NCBI RefSeq assembly: GCF_049240685.1
Contig: NZ_JBMLSD010000230.1
Location: forward strand, 1-29,053
Reading direction: 5' to 3'
DNA: 29,053 nucleotides
Source: Flectobacillus sp049240685
GTDB lineage: Bacteria > Bacteroidota > Bacteroidia > Cytophagales > Spirosomataceae
Under the pieces are notes generated by a model. It searched no databases. It was not told where the DNA came from and saw nothing but the letters and a program-made list of their open reading frames with translations. The position numbers were made by a program, and so were the translations under genes. Below are positions 14,981 through 23,021 of this stretch, piece after piece (position 1 is the first letter of the stretch; each line of letters begins with the position of its first letter).

Positions 14981-16432
14981 ATGATACAAGAATCTATTTA
15001 TGAACAAGAACTGAGTCATTGGATTGAAGATGAAAAAGCAGCCTTAGAATTGGTAAATGTGGTAGGTAAACTTTGGTTTGAAAAATCGGTAGAATTGCTA
15101 CTTTTTAGAAACCAAATGTTTGATGTGAGTTCTTCGGGCTTGTTAAGTTTACATGATTACGCACAGAATTTTATTGGTCAACCTATTACAGTACAAGTAA
15201 CATTAGAATTGGCTCAGGCTATTCATGAGATAGAAATTTCACCATCACGCATAGACATGGGGCGTTTGGGAAGTGAGTGGTTGCAAGAGTCCGTATTATA
15301 CGATAATGCCAAGCAATTTGTCGTAACTAAGTTGGGCGATTTTATTGGAAAAGATCGACTTTGTTTGACGCCCAAAGATGTGGTTTTATATGGTTTTGGA
15401 CGTATTGGTCGTTTGGCGGCACGTATGTTGGTAAGTATGGCAGGCAAAGGCGAACAGTTGCGTTTGAGAGCCATCGTAACCCGTGACCGTTCGGAAGAAG
15501 ATATTTACAAACGTGCTGATTTGCTCAGAAATGACTCTATTTATGGGCCATTTGCTGGAACTGTTGCCGTTGACGAAGAAAATCGCTGCTTGATTATCAA
15601 CGGTCAACGTGTACAAATGATTAATGCCTCTTCGCCTGAGTCGATTGATTATACACAATATGATATTGATGATGCTTTGGTGATTGATAATACGGGTGTA
15701 AAACGAGACCGAGAGGGATTGAGTAAACACCTTCTGGCAAAAGGAGTTAGCAAAGTATTATTGACAGCGCCAGGCAAAGGCGATATTCCGAATATTGTGG
15801 CTGGGGTCAATAATTTGGCGTATGAAGAAGGTGAAAATATATTTTCGGCTGCTTCATGTACCACAAATGCCATCGTTCCGATTTTGTCGGTTATTCATCA
15901 AGAATTAGGCATAGAAAGAGGACATATCGAAACTGTTCACTCTTATACCAATGACCAAAACTTGTTGGATAATTATCATCCAAAATCAAGAAGAGGTCGT
16001 TCGGCAGCACAAAATTTAGTGATTACCGAAACAGGTGCCGACAAAGCAGTTGCCAAAGTAATTCCTGAGTTAGCTGGCAAATTGACTGGAAATGCTATTC
16101 GAGTGCCAACGCCTAATGGTTCTTTGGCCGTATTGAACCTACAAGTAGGACACACGGTAACAAAAGAGGAGGTAAACGAAGTAATTCGTAAGGCTTCACT
16201 CAAAGGTGATTTGGTAGAGCAGATTCAGTATTCTATGTCCGAAGAGTTAGTTTCTTCTGATATTATCGGAAGCCCAAGTCCATCTGTATTTGATAGTAGA
16301 GCGACGATTGTTTCAAAAGATGGAAAAAGCGTTGTGCTATATGTTTGGTACGACAACGAATATGGCTATACAAGACAAACGTTGAAAGTTGCTAAGAATA
16401 TTTCTGGTGTTTTAAGGTTAATGTATTATTGA
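14981..16432 (+). CDS. gap: Glyceraldehyde-3-phosphate dehydrogenase, long form
   Basis: 483 aa; oxidises glyceraldehyde 3-phosphate to 1,3-bisphosphoglycerate in glycolysis (or the reverse in gluconeogenesis). It is about 150 residues longer than the common 335-aa enzyme: residues 1-130 are an extra N-terminal helical region, as in the long GAPDH branch found in Bacteroidota and some Proteobacteria. The Rossmann motif GFGRIGR is at 138-144, the catalytic cysteine is C293 in SAASCTTNAIVP and the catalytic histidine is H320 (TVHSYTNDQ). In place of the Asp that usually follows the second Rossmann strand and fixes NAD specificity, the sequence reads IVTRDRSEED, so cofactor preference is open. 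It has its own terminator at 16504-16538. Confidence 0.95.
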   Translation: MIQESIYEQELSHWIEDEKAALELVNVVGKLWFEKSVELLLFRNQMFDVSSSGLLSLHDYAQNFIGQPITVQVTLELAQAIHEIEISPSRIDMGRLGSEWLQESVLYDNAKQFVVTKLGDFIGKDRLCLTPKDVVLYGFGRIGRLAARMLVSMAGKGEQLRLRAIVTRDRSEEDIYKRADLLRNDSIYGPFAGTVAVDEENRCLIINGQRVQMINASSPESIDYTQYDIDDALVIDNTGVKRDREGLSKHLLAKGVSKVLLTAPGKGDIPNIVAGVNNLAYEEGENIFSAASCTTNAIVPILSVIHQELGIERGHIETVHSYTNDQNLLDNYHPKSRRGRSAAQNLVITETGADKAVAKVIPELAGKLTGNAIRVPTPNGSLAVLNLQVGHTVTKEEVNEVIRKASLKGDLVEQIQYSMSEELVSSDIIGSPSPSVFDSRATIVSKDGKSVVLYVWYDNEYGYTRQTLKVAKNISGVLRLMYY

Positions 16433-16503
16433 GTTAGTTTGATGGTTTAGGTTGCTACAATGAGACCTGTATCATTTGTTTAAGTAAAAAGGGATAGATA
16501 AGT

Positions 16504-16538
16504 AAAAAGCCTTCAAGATATTTCTTGAGGGCTTTTTT
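16504..16538 (+). terminator. Intrinsic terminator of gap
   Basis: GCCTTCAAG (16509-16517) pairs with CTTGAGGGC (16524-16532, one mismatch), preceded by A5 and followed by TTTTTTG. Confidence 0.85.
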
Positions 16539-16685
16539 GTGGGAAATATCAAACAAAAGAACAGTAGAAGGAGGTGGCCAAACCAATGCTTAAAACCCTC
16601 GCTCCCTCTAAAGTCTCCATTTTTCCCAATTTATATGAATTTTCTCTTTACTGGACAAAATTGAAGTTTCTAGTCGTTCCTAGTT

Positions 16686-16754
16686 CAAGACTTAGTCTTG
16701 GACTCACCTTTTAAACAGTTTAAAACTGTTTTCATAAAATTCAGTGGTGAAGTC
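16686..16754. repeat. Cluster of palindromes between gap and susD
   Basis: CAAGACT/AGTCTTG (16686-16700), AAACAGTTT/AAACTGTTT (16713-16731) and an outer pair GGACTCACC (16700-16708) with GGTGAAGTCC (16745-16754) nest into one cruciform-capable block. It could end transcription of susD from the minus strand, though no T-tract follows. The rest of the 406-base spacer (16539-16685 and 16755-16838) shows nothing else. Confidence 0.55.
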
Positions 16755-16838
16755 CAAACATCTGAATGTCCCTTACTCATTTTGTCCTATAATCAGATAA
16801 ATCACTCATTTTCTCAACCACCAATTCACACAATACCT

Positions 16839-18545
16839 TTAGTAACCTGGGTTTTGTTTGTATAAACCATTGGTAAAGGTAATTTCCGCTTGAGGAATAG
16901 GTAAGTACTCATCACGACCTGCGGTAAATTTGGCAGTATTCAAGAAGGTACGTCTGGTTTTTTCCTTATTGATATAGGCATTCAACGTAGGTTCGGCGAT
17001 ACCCCAACGAACCAAGTCAAAGAAGCGAGGACCTTCAGTAGCAAACTCCATACGACGTTCCCACTGTAAAGCTTTGCGTGCATAAGCTTGTGTCCAGCCT
17101 GTGGTGGTGTATTCTTTTACCAAATACTTAGAAGCAAAAGTTCCATCAGCCTTTTTGAGTCTACCAGTACTTTCTGCGGCACGTTTTCTTACCATATTGA
17201 TAAGAGGCAATGCGCTTGCTTGTTGTCCCAATTCGATATAGGCTTCTGCTTGCATTAACAAAATATCGTCGTAGCGCAAAATATCGTAGTTTTTTGCAGT
17301 TCCCATAAATGGCCCAAGTTTGAAATACGAAGAACTACTTGCTAATTGTTGAGCACGCATCGAGTGAAAATTACCATAAACCCCAGCATCACGCACCCAG
17401 CTATTACTGAATGGCTTGGTGTTATCGTATTTGTACGGGTGACCATCGATACCTACGGTGTGGTCAAGACGTGGGTCGACTGTAGCGGTTGTCAAGTCAA
17501 TATTTGAATCGTTGAAAGTATCAAATTTTGGTAAACCATTTTCGTCTGTGGCATGGGCATTTACCAAGTTTTGACTTGGCGCATGGAATCCGCAACAGCC
17601 ATACTGAGGTGCTCCGTGAGGATAATTTAACCCATCTTCAAAATTCAAGCGTCCAGAAGTCGTACCGTCATTTATCGTAAACTGAATAGCAAAAATTGAT
17701 TCAGAACCGTTTTCTGTTTCTGCCAAAAAGTTATCAGCAATATCTTTATTCAAACTGTATTTACCTGAAGAAATTACTGCTTGTGTTAAAGTAACCACTT
17801 CTTGCAAACGAGTTTTATTGATGTTTACAACTTGGTGATTTTCATTTTGTTCATAAGCTTGGTACAAACGCAATTTTGCCAAATAGGCTTGAGCCGCCAC
17901 TTTATTGGCACGACCCAATTCTGCTTGAGTAGAAGGAAGGTTGTCTATCGCAAACTGAAAATCTGCCGCAATTTTATTCCATGATTCCTCATTACTTAGG
18001 TTATTTGAAACCTTTAAGATTTCTTCTGCTGAAGCATTTTCGTCAAAAATGGGAATATTTTTATACAAAAGCTTCATTGTAAAATAGCTATGTGCACGTA
18101 AGAAACGAAGTTCGGCCAAGCGAGTCTTTTTGTTAGGATAGCTAGCTTCGCTAAGTGAGTTTACTGCACGCAATGCCACATTACATCTTGAAATCGACTT
18201 AAAGAGATTTTGCCATGTACGTGTTACAAAAGCATTGATAGAAGGCGTAACGAGATTATAATGCTCAATGGCATCGATTTCGCCAACGTCACCTGTACCG
18301 CCACCGCCTTTGTAGGCATCATCGGAGCGTACACTTCCGTAGACCCAGTTACTATAAATCGGACCAATCATGTCGCCATTGCCAATAGCGGCATAAGCGG
18401 CAGTTACTAAGCCTTCCACAGCCGTAGGAGAGGTTAAATCAGATGAGGACAACACACCTTTTGGTGTATAATCAAGGGCATCTTTACACGAGTTCATGGT
18501 AAGTAAGCCAGTGACAAATAAGAGGGAAAATATTTTTCTTTTCAT
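16839..18545 (-). CDS. susD: SusD/RagB-family glycan-binding lipoprotein
   Basis: 568 aa. The N-terminus MKRKIFSLLFVTGLLTMNSC has a lipobox ending at C20, so after cleavage the protein is lipid-anchored and by family precedent displayed on the cell surface, capping its SusC partner. TPR-like helical pairs and the closing motif of the family are visible (LRYDDILLMQAEAYIELG, WERRMEFATEGPRFFDLVRW, then DEYLPIPQAEI near the end). The ligand is inferred from the locus as fructan or fructo-oligosaccharide. It lies downstream of susC but separated from it by 306 bases of repeats, whereas such pairs are normally almost contiguous; a possible promoter (TAATTTTG, minus strand 18653-18646) lies inside that spacer. 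Confidence 0.94.
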   Translation of the reverse strand: MKRKIFSLLFVTGLLTMNSCKDALDYTPKGVLSSSDLTSPTAVEGLVTAAYAAIGNGDMIGPIYSNWVYGSVRSDDAYKGGGGTGDVGEIDAIEHYNLVTPSINAFVTRTWQNLFKSISRCNVALRAVNSLSEASYPNKKTRLAELRFLRAHSYFTMKLLYKNIPIFDENASAEEILKVSNNLSNEESWNKIAADFQFAIDNLPSTQAELGRANKVAAQAYLAKLRLYQAYEQNENHQVVNINKTRLQEVVTLTQAVISSGKYSLNKDIADNFLAETENGSESIFAIQFTINDGTTSGRLNFEDGLNYPHGAPQYGCCGFHAPSQNLVNAHATDENGLPKFDTFNDSNIDLTTATVDPRLDHTVGIDGHPYKYDNTKPFSNSWVRDAGVYGNFHSMRAQQLASSSSYFKLGPFMGTAKNYDILRYDDILLMQAEAYIELGQQASALPLINMVRKRAAESTGRLKKADGTFASKYLVKEYTTTGWTQAYARKALQWERRMEFATEGPRFFDLVRWGIAEPTLNAYINKEKTRRTFLNTAKFTAGRDEYLPIPQAEITFTNGLYKQNPGY

Positions 18546-18560
18546 GAGTTTACAATGGTT

Positions 18561-18595
18561 GCTTTAGGCTGTAAGCTGTATGCTTTAAGCAATGA
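18561..18595. repeat. GCT-type heptad array in the susD leader
   Basis: Five 7-mers of the form GC(T/A)NNNN run from 18561 to 18595, starting 16 bases from the susD start codon on the minus strand. It belongs to the same class as the other period-7 arrays. Confidence 0.6.
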
Positions 18596-18630
18596 TAACT
18601 ACAGCCTAAATGATTTACGTAGTGTACTTT

Positions 18631-18802
18631 CAATAAGTAAGTGAACAAAATTAGATTTAAGTTTTGTGTTGAAGGCACAAGGCAACAGGCAAAAGGCAAA
18701 GAGTGTTAAAATGATTTTTAGTAACGATAGTGATGTTTTGCCGAATACCCAAAGCTGAAATCTTGTGACTGAAAAATTTAATTTTATATGTTAACTTACT
18801 AC
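18631..18802. repeat. MITE-like element, copy 2 (susC-susD spacer)
   Basis: 172 bp with imperfect inverted ends (18631-18661 and 18771-18802, each reading TAAGT.. inward to an A/T-rich ATTWAAATT/ATTTAAG block). Read on the minus strand, the internal order equals copy 1 at 10870-11058: heptads (18762-18735), then an exact 21-base shared core (18713-18693), then TGCC heptads (18701-18674). Spacing differs by small gaps. It occupies most of the 306-base susC-susD spacer. Confidence 0.7.
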
Positions 18803-18820
18803 CATAAAATATCTATTGAT

Positions 18821-18854
18821 GCCTATAGCCTATCGCCTAAAGCCTATTGCCTTA
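18821..18854. repeat. GCCTANN heptad array touching the susC stop codon
   Basis: Four GCCTANN/GCCTATT-type 7-mers followed by GCCTTA, whose TTA is the complement of the susC stop codon. The array therefore runs into the end of the coding region. Confidence 0.7.
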
Positions 18855-21800
18855 AAACGATGCATTTACACCGAATGTGAATGTTTGTGGAATGGGTACA
18901 GGGTTGATGTCGATACGCTCAGGGTCTGGACCTTGGTAGCTTTTGCTTTTGAACCAGAATAAGTTTTCGCCCATTACATACACACGTAGCTTAGAGAAAA
19001 CAGCTTTCGGTGTAAGGGTATAACCCACTTGAACATTACGCATTTTGAAGTACGAAGTATTTACCATAAAATAGTCCGAAGTACGAGTCTCGTTGTTGTT
19101 GTCCTTCAAGGTAAGCGCTGGCACTGTTGTATTGGTGTTTTGAGGTGTCCAAGCATCGAATACCCCAGGGCCTACGTTTTCACGGCTACGCATAAGGTTG
19201 TTATAAGTCGTGTACACATCAAAACCTGTACGTCCCGCTATACCCGAACCAAACAAGGACAGATCAAAGTTTTTATAAGTCATGTCAAAACGAATACCGT
19301 ATTCCAATGCTGGCAAAGTAGTACCAATCCAAGTGCGGTCAAGGTCGTCGATTTTACCATCATTATTAATATCTACATAGCGAATACGTCCCGGGGCAGC
19401 ACCAACTTGCTTTGGCGCAGCATCTACTTCAGCTTGTGACTGGAATAAACCCGCAGTTTTGTAACCGAAAATATCAAACTGTGAATGTCCGATAATAGTG
19501 CTTACTAAGTTGCCAGGATAGGCTGGGCGAACTTCTTCAGGCAATTCAGTGATTTTATCTCTAAAATGAGCGAAGTTGGCTGATACATTGTATTTCAAAC
19601 CGTTGTTTACTTCACCATGATAACCCAATACCAATTCCCAACCTTTGTTTGATTTAGATGCACCGTTTACCGCTTTGGTTTGGCCTTCGCCTAATGTTGC
19701 TGCTACTGGAGGAGTAATCAAGATACCAGTAGTTTGACGAGTAAAGTAGTCAAATGAACCAAAGAATTTATTATTCAAAAAGGCAAAGTCGACACCTGCG
19801 TTTACTTCGTCGGTAGTTTCCCATTTCAAACCTGCGTTGGCTGCTTGCGTTTGTACAAAACCCGATGGCAAAGTACCTGTATTAGCTCCAGACAAAGAAT
19901 AAGCAGTTCCGATGTTCATATACTGCTCCCAGAAACCACCTACCAATTGGGCTTGGGTAGTACCATAGCGTGTGTCAAACAAGCCAAAACGAGCAATATC
20001 TCCAATTTGTTGATTACCTACACGACCAATACCTGCACGAAGTTTTAGTTCAGAAACAGTATTATTATTTTTCAAGAAATCTTCTTTATCCAATTTCCAA
20101 CCCAACGATGCCGCAGGGAAAATACCATAGCGGTTGTCAGTACCAAATCTTGATGAACCATCGCGACGAACTGTCAATGCTGCCAGATATTTATCGCTAT
20201 AAGTATAGTCTACACGTCCGAATTGTGAGAATAGGATATTACCTGTTACGTTACCCGTAAGTGTTGTGTTACCAGTACCTGCACTCAAAGTAAAATAGTC
20301 TTCGTTTTGTAAGGCATATCCTTCTTTTTTCAAGAATTGCGTATTGAGTGTTGTTTTGATATATTCTGTACCCAATAAGAATTTGAATTGATGTTTGTCA
20401 TTCAAATCCCAGTTATAGCGAAGAGTATTTGACCAAGTTAAACTCAAATATTGGTTTTGGTCAAAAGTTAAACTGTTAGTAGTACGGTTAAAAGCACCTT
20501 CTGAGAAAGTTGGTGTAATAATCTTATTCTTGTAACTAGCGTTATCTGCGCCTAAATTGGTTTTGAAGAACAAGTTTTTGATAGGTTGCACTTCAACAAA
20601 GATATTTCCGAAAGTACTCAAGCGATTAGCATTGTTCCATTTCGCAATATCCTGCATGTGGAGTGGGTTGTTACGGTCAGAATAACCCCCACCTGATGCA
20701 CCCGCATACGTCACACCGTCTTTTTGGTACACAGGAATAGTTGGTACCAAACTCACAGCCAAACCTGTAGTAGTTGCACCACCCAAGTCGGTAGCCGTAA
20801 GGGTTTCGTTGGAATTAGCCACGCGAAGGTTTAAGCCAATACGAACTTTATCGTTGAAGGCACGAGTCATGGCATTGATACTTCCACTCAAACGGTCATA
20901 ATTGGTAAAACGAAGCATACCTGTGTTTTTCAACTGACCAAAGTTTACTTCTAACGATGAGGTTTTATTACCTGTCGAAATAGTAAAGTCGTTGCGAGTT
21001 ACTACGCCCATTTTGTACATTACCGACTGCCAATCTGTATCGCCAACGGGTGTGTTTGGGTCGCCGCCCACGAAAGGTTTTGGCGTAACGCTATTGAGTA
21101 TAGGATTGCTAAAGTTTTTGTTCCAATCAAAATTATAAATTTCCCCATATCCCGAAGCTGGGTCTTGTCCATCGTTGATGGATGCCTGCCAAAGGGCTCT
21201 ACCGCGGTCAACGGCATTGAGCATTTTGAAGCGCATTGCTTTTTCTGATTGGAAAGAAACACTGCTATTGAACTGAAACTCTACTTTTCCATTGGTATCC
21301 CCACCATTTTTAGTCGTTACGATAATTACCCCGTTGGACGCACGAGCACCATAGATAGATTCAGCCGAAGCATCCTTCAATACCTGTACCGATTCGATAT
21401 TGGTTGGGCTAATGTTTTGGAAAACTTCTGGACGTGTTGTCGGAATACCGTCGATGATATACAATGGGTCATTATTGCCCAAGGTATTGGCACCACGAAT
21501 CAAAATACGGCTGTTTGAGCCATTGGGCGAGCCATCCTTTTCGATATACAAACCAGCCACACGACCTTGTAAGGCTTGCATTGGGTTACCCGAACTAATG
21601 TTTTTGATAGGCTTCATATCTACTACCGCAACTGAGCCTGTGAGGTCTTGCTTGCGTGAAGATGTATAACCTACCACAACAACTTCGTTGAGCTGATTGC
21701 TAGATTCAAGGGCAATAACCAAACTGCTTTGTGTGCCAATAGTAACTGTTTGTGCGGTATAACCAACATAAGAAACCGTCAAACTTTTGGCTGTTTCAGG

Positions 21801-21998
21801 AACCGTCAACGTAAAATAGCCCTCTGCATTGGTAGAGGCTCCTTTAGTAGTGCCTGTGATTTGGATATTGGCTCCAATGAGCGCTTCTTTGGTGTCGGCA
21901 GCAATGACTTTACCAGAAATACTGCGCTGTTGTGCAAGCGATTGCTGGGAAAGTCCCAACATCGACAAGAGGAAAAAGAGTAATAAATTTTTTCTCAT
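18852..21998 (-). CDS. susC: SusC/RagA-family TonB-dependent outer-membrane transporter
   Basis: 1048 aa. Signal peptide about 1-22 (cut after LAQ); a carboxypeptidase-regulatory-like Ig domain about 26-98 (ISGKVIAADTKEALIGANIQ); a TonB-box-like segment and linker (NEVVVVGYTSSRKQDLTGSV, 104-123); a plug domain about 124-230 with ALQGRVAGLYIEKDGSPNG, RGANTLGNNDPLYIIDGIP and SIYGARASNGVIIVTTK; then a large beta-barrel ending in the aromatic F typical of outer-membrane proteins (FTFGVNASF). It imports glycan fragments across the outer membrane using TonB energy, with SusD as lid. The locus points to fructo-oligosaccharides. It follows fructokinase by 99 bases, which include an octad array. Confidence 0.96.
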   Translation of the reverse strand: MRKNLLLFFLLSMLGLSQQSLAQQRSISGKVIAADTKEALIGANIQITGTTKGASTNAEGYFTLTVPETAKSLTVSYVGYTAQTVTIGTQSSLVIALESSNQLNEVVVVGYTSSRKQDLTGSVAVVDMKPIKNISSGNPMQALQGRVAGLYIEKDGSPNGSNSRILIRGANTLGNNDPLYIIDGIPTTRPEVFQNISPTNIESVQVLKDASAESIYGARASNGVIIVTTKNGGDTNGKVEFQFNSSVSFQSEKAMRFKMLNAVDRGRALWQASINDGQDPASGYGEIYNFDWNKNFSNPILNSVTPKPFVGGDPNTPVGDTDWQSVMYKMGVVTRNDFTISTGNKTSSLEVNFGQLKNTGMLRFTNYDRLSGSINAMTRAFNDKVRIGLNLRVANSNETLTATDLGGATTTGLAVSLVPTIPVYQKDGVTYAGASGGGYSDRNNPLHMQDIAKWNNANRLSTFGNIFVEVQPIKNLFFKTNLGADNASYKNKIITPTFSEGAFNRTTNSLTFDQNQYLSLTWSNTLRYNWDLNDKHQFKFLLGTEYIKTTLNTQFLKKEGYALQNEDYFTLSAGTGNTTLTGNVTGNILFSQFGRVDYTYSDKYLAALTVRRDGSSRFGTDNRYGIFPAASLGWKLDKEDFLKNNNTVSELKLRAGIGRVGNQQIGDIARFGLFDTRYGTTQAQLVGGFWEQYMNIGTAYSLSGANTGTLPSGFVQTQAANAGLKWETTDEVNAGVDFAFLNNKFFGSFDYFTRQTTGILITPPVAATLGEGQTKAVNGASKSNKGWELVLGYHGEVNNGLKYNVSANFAHFRDKITELPEEVRPAYPGNLVSTIIGHSQFDIFGYKTAGLFQSQAEVDAAPKQVGAAPGRIRYVDINNDGKIDDLDRTWIGTTLPALEYGIRFDMTYKNFDLSLFGSGIAGRTGFDVYTTYNNLMRSRENVGPGVFDAWTPQNTNTTVPALTLKDNNNETRTSDYFMVNTSYFKMRNVQVGYTLTPKAVFSKLRVYVMGENLFWFKSKSYQGPDPERIDINPVPIPQTFTFGVNASF

Positions 21999-22030
21999 TA
22001 TTTTAGGATTTATTAGTTAAAGATTTTTGA

Positions 22031-22062
22031 GGGACAAAGTGGCAAAGGCACAAAGTCATCGA
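22031..22062. repeat. Octad array in the fructokinase-susC spacer
   Basis: Three clear 8-mers ending CAAA (GGGACAAA, GTGGCAAA, GGCACAAA) and a fourth, weaker one. They resemble the units of the 54-bp array after hemN. It would lie in the susC leader on the minus strand. Confidence 0.5.
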
Positions 22063-22097
22063 GTGTTTCTATGTCGAAGAGATACATTAGTCCTCTA

Positions 22098-23009
22098 TCA
22101 CATAGTCACATTTATTTTATTGGTTTGCGCCTTTTTCGCTAAACATTTTTCAATACTTTCTTCAGAAATAAATGGCGTAGCACCGTGATGCGTAGCTACC
22201 AAAGCTCCCACTGCACAGGCTTTTTGTAGGGCATATTCGTAGTTGTCATTTTGTAAAAAACTAGAAAGAAAACTCGCCAAAAATGAATCGCCACTACCGA
22301 TGGTATCACATACCTCTACTGGAAAACCTTTGCTTTGATAAAACAAACCTTGATGATAAAGCACAGCCCCGTCGGCACCCAGCGTGACGCAGATGGTTTT
22401 GAGTTGGAAATGCGTCGCTAACCTTGAAATTTGTTCTTCAATAGTATTTTCTACAAAAAACCAAGAGCAGATTTCGGCTAACTCATGATGATTGAGCTTG
22501 ACCATATCGGCTTGTGTCATCAGATACGAAAGCGTGGTTGTATCATAATACGGCGGTCGGAGATTCACATCTAAGACTTTGAATTTGGCCACTTGTAAAA
22601 GCTCTTTTAGGGTTTCAAAACTCTGAGGCGAACGGGCCGATAAACTTCCAAATACCAAACAATCAGCTTGAACAACAGTGTCTAAGGCAAGTGGTTCAGA
22701 CTGGATGTAGTCCCACGCTACAGGTTTGACGATTTTGTAAGTCACATTGCTTTTGTCATCCATATTGACTTTTACAACACCTGTTAAATGGGTATTGCCT
22801 TGTTGAATGAGTTGACAGTTAAGTTCTTTACTTTTGACAAATTCGATTAACTCTTTGCCTAGGTCATCGCTCCCGATACGACTGATAATGGATACCTGAT
22901 GACCAAAATGTTTGAGGTGAATAGCTACATTCATAGGAGCACCACCAGGGATTTTTCCACTCGGAAGCATATCCCAAAGCATCTCGCCAAAGCATACAAA
23001 TTGTTTCAT
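22098..23009 (-). CDS. Fructokinase (PfkB/ribokinase family)
   Basis: 303 aa; expected to phosphorylate cytosolic fructose with ATP to fructose 6-phosphate. PfkB signatures: GGAPMNVAIHLKHFG (22-36) near the N-terminus, and C-terminal DTIGSGDSF (235-243) with catalytic base D241 and the GSGD anion hole. The LDVNLRPPYY segment (146-155) fits fructokinases and other sugar kinases. Fructose is favoured over other sugars by its neighbours: GH32, a sugar porter 12 bases upstream and a BT1754-like regulator; B. thetaiotaomicron has the same kinase-porter pair in its levan locus. It is almost certainly translated from one mRNA with the porter. Confidence 0.92.
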   Translation of the reverse strand: MKQFVCFGEMLWDMLPSGKIPGGAPMNVAIHLKHFGHQVSIISRIGSDDLGKELIEFVKSKELNCQLIQQGNTHLTGVVKVNMDDKSNVTYKIVKPVAWDYIQSEPLALDTVVQADCLVFGSLSARSPQSFETLKELLQVAKFKVLDVNLRPPYYDTTTLSYLMTQADMVKLNHHELAEICSWFFVENTIEEQISRLATHFQLKTICVTLGADGAVLYHQGLFYQSKGFPVEVCDTIGSGDSFLASFLSSFLQNDNYEYALQKACAVGALVATHHGATPFISEESIEKCLAKKAQTNKINVTM

Positions 23010-23021
23010 TTGAAATAGGGT

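Noticed and set aside
19029..21983. Plus-strand open frames of 60-136 aa opposite susC
   Set aside because: They are antisense shadows of a well-supported 1048-aa gene with Cys/Arg-rich or low-quality products and no start signals.
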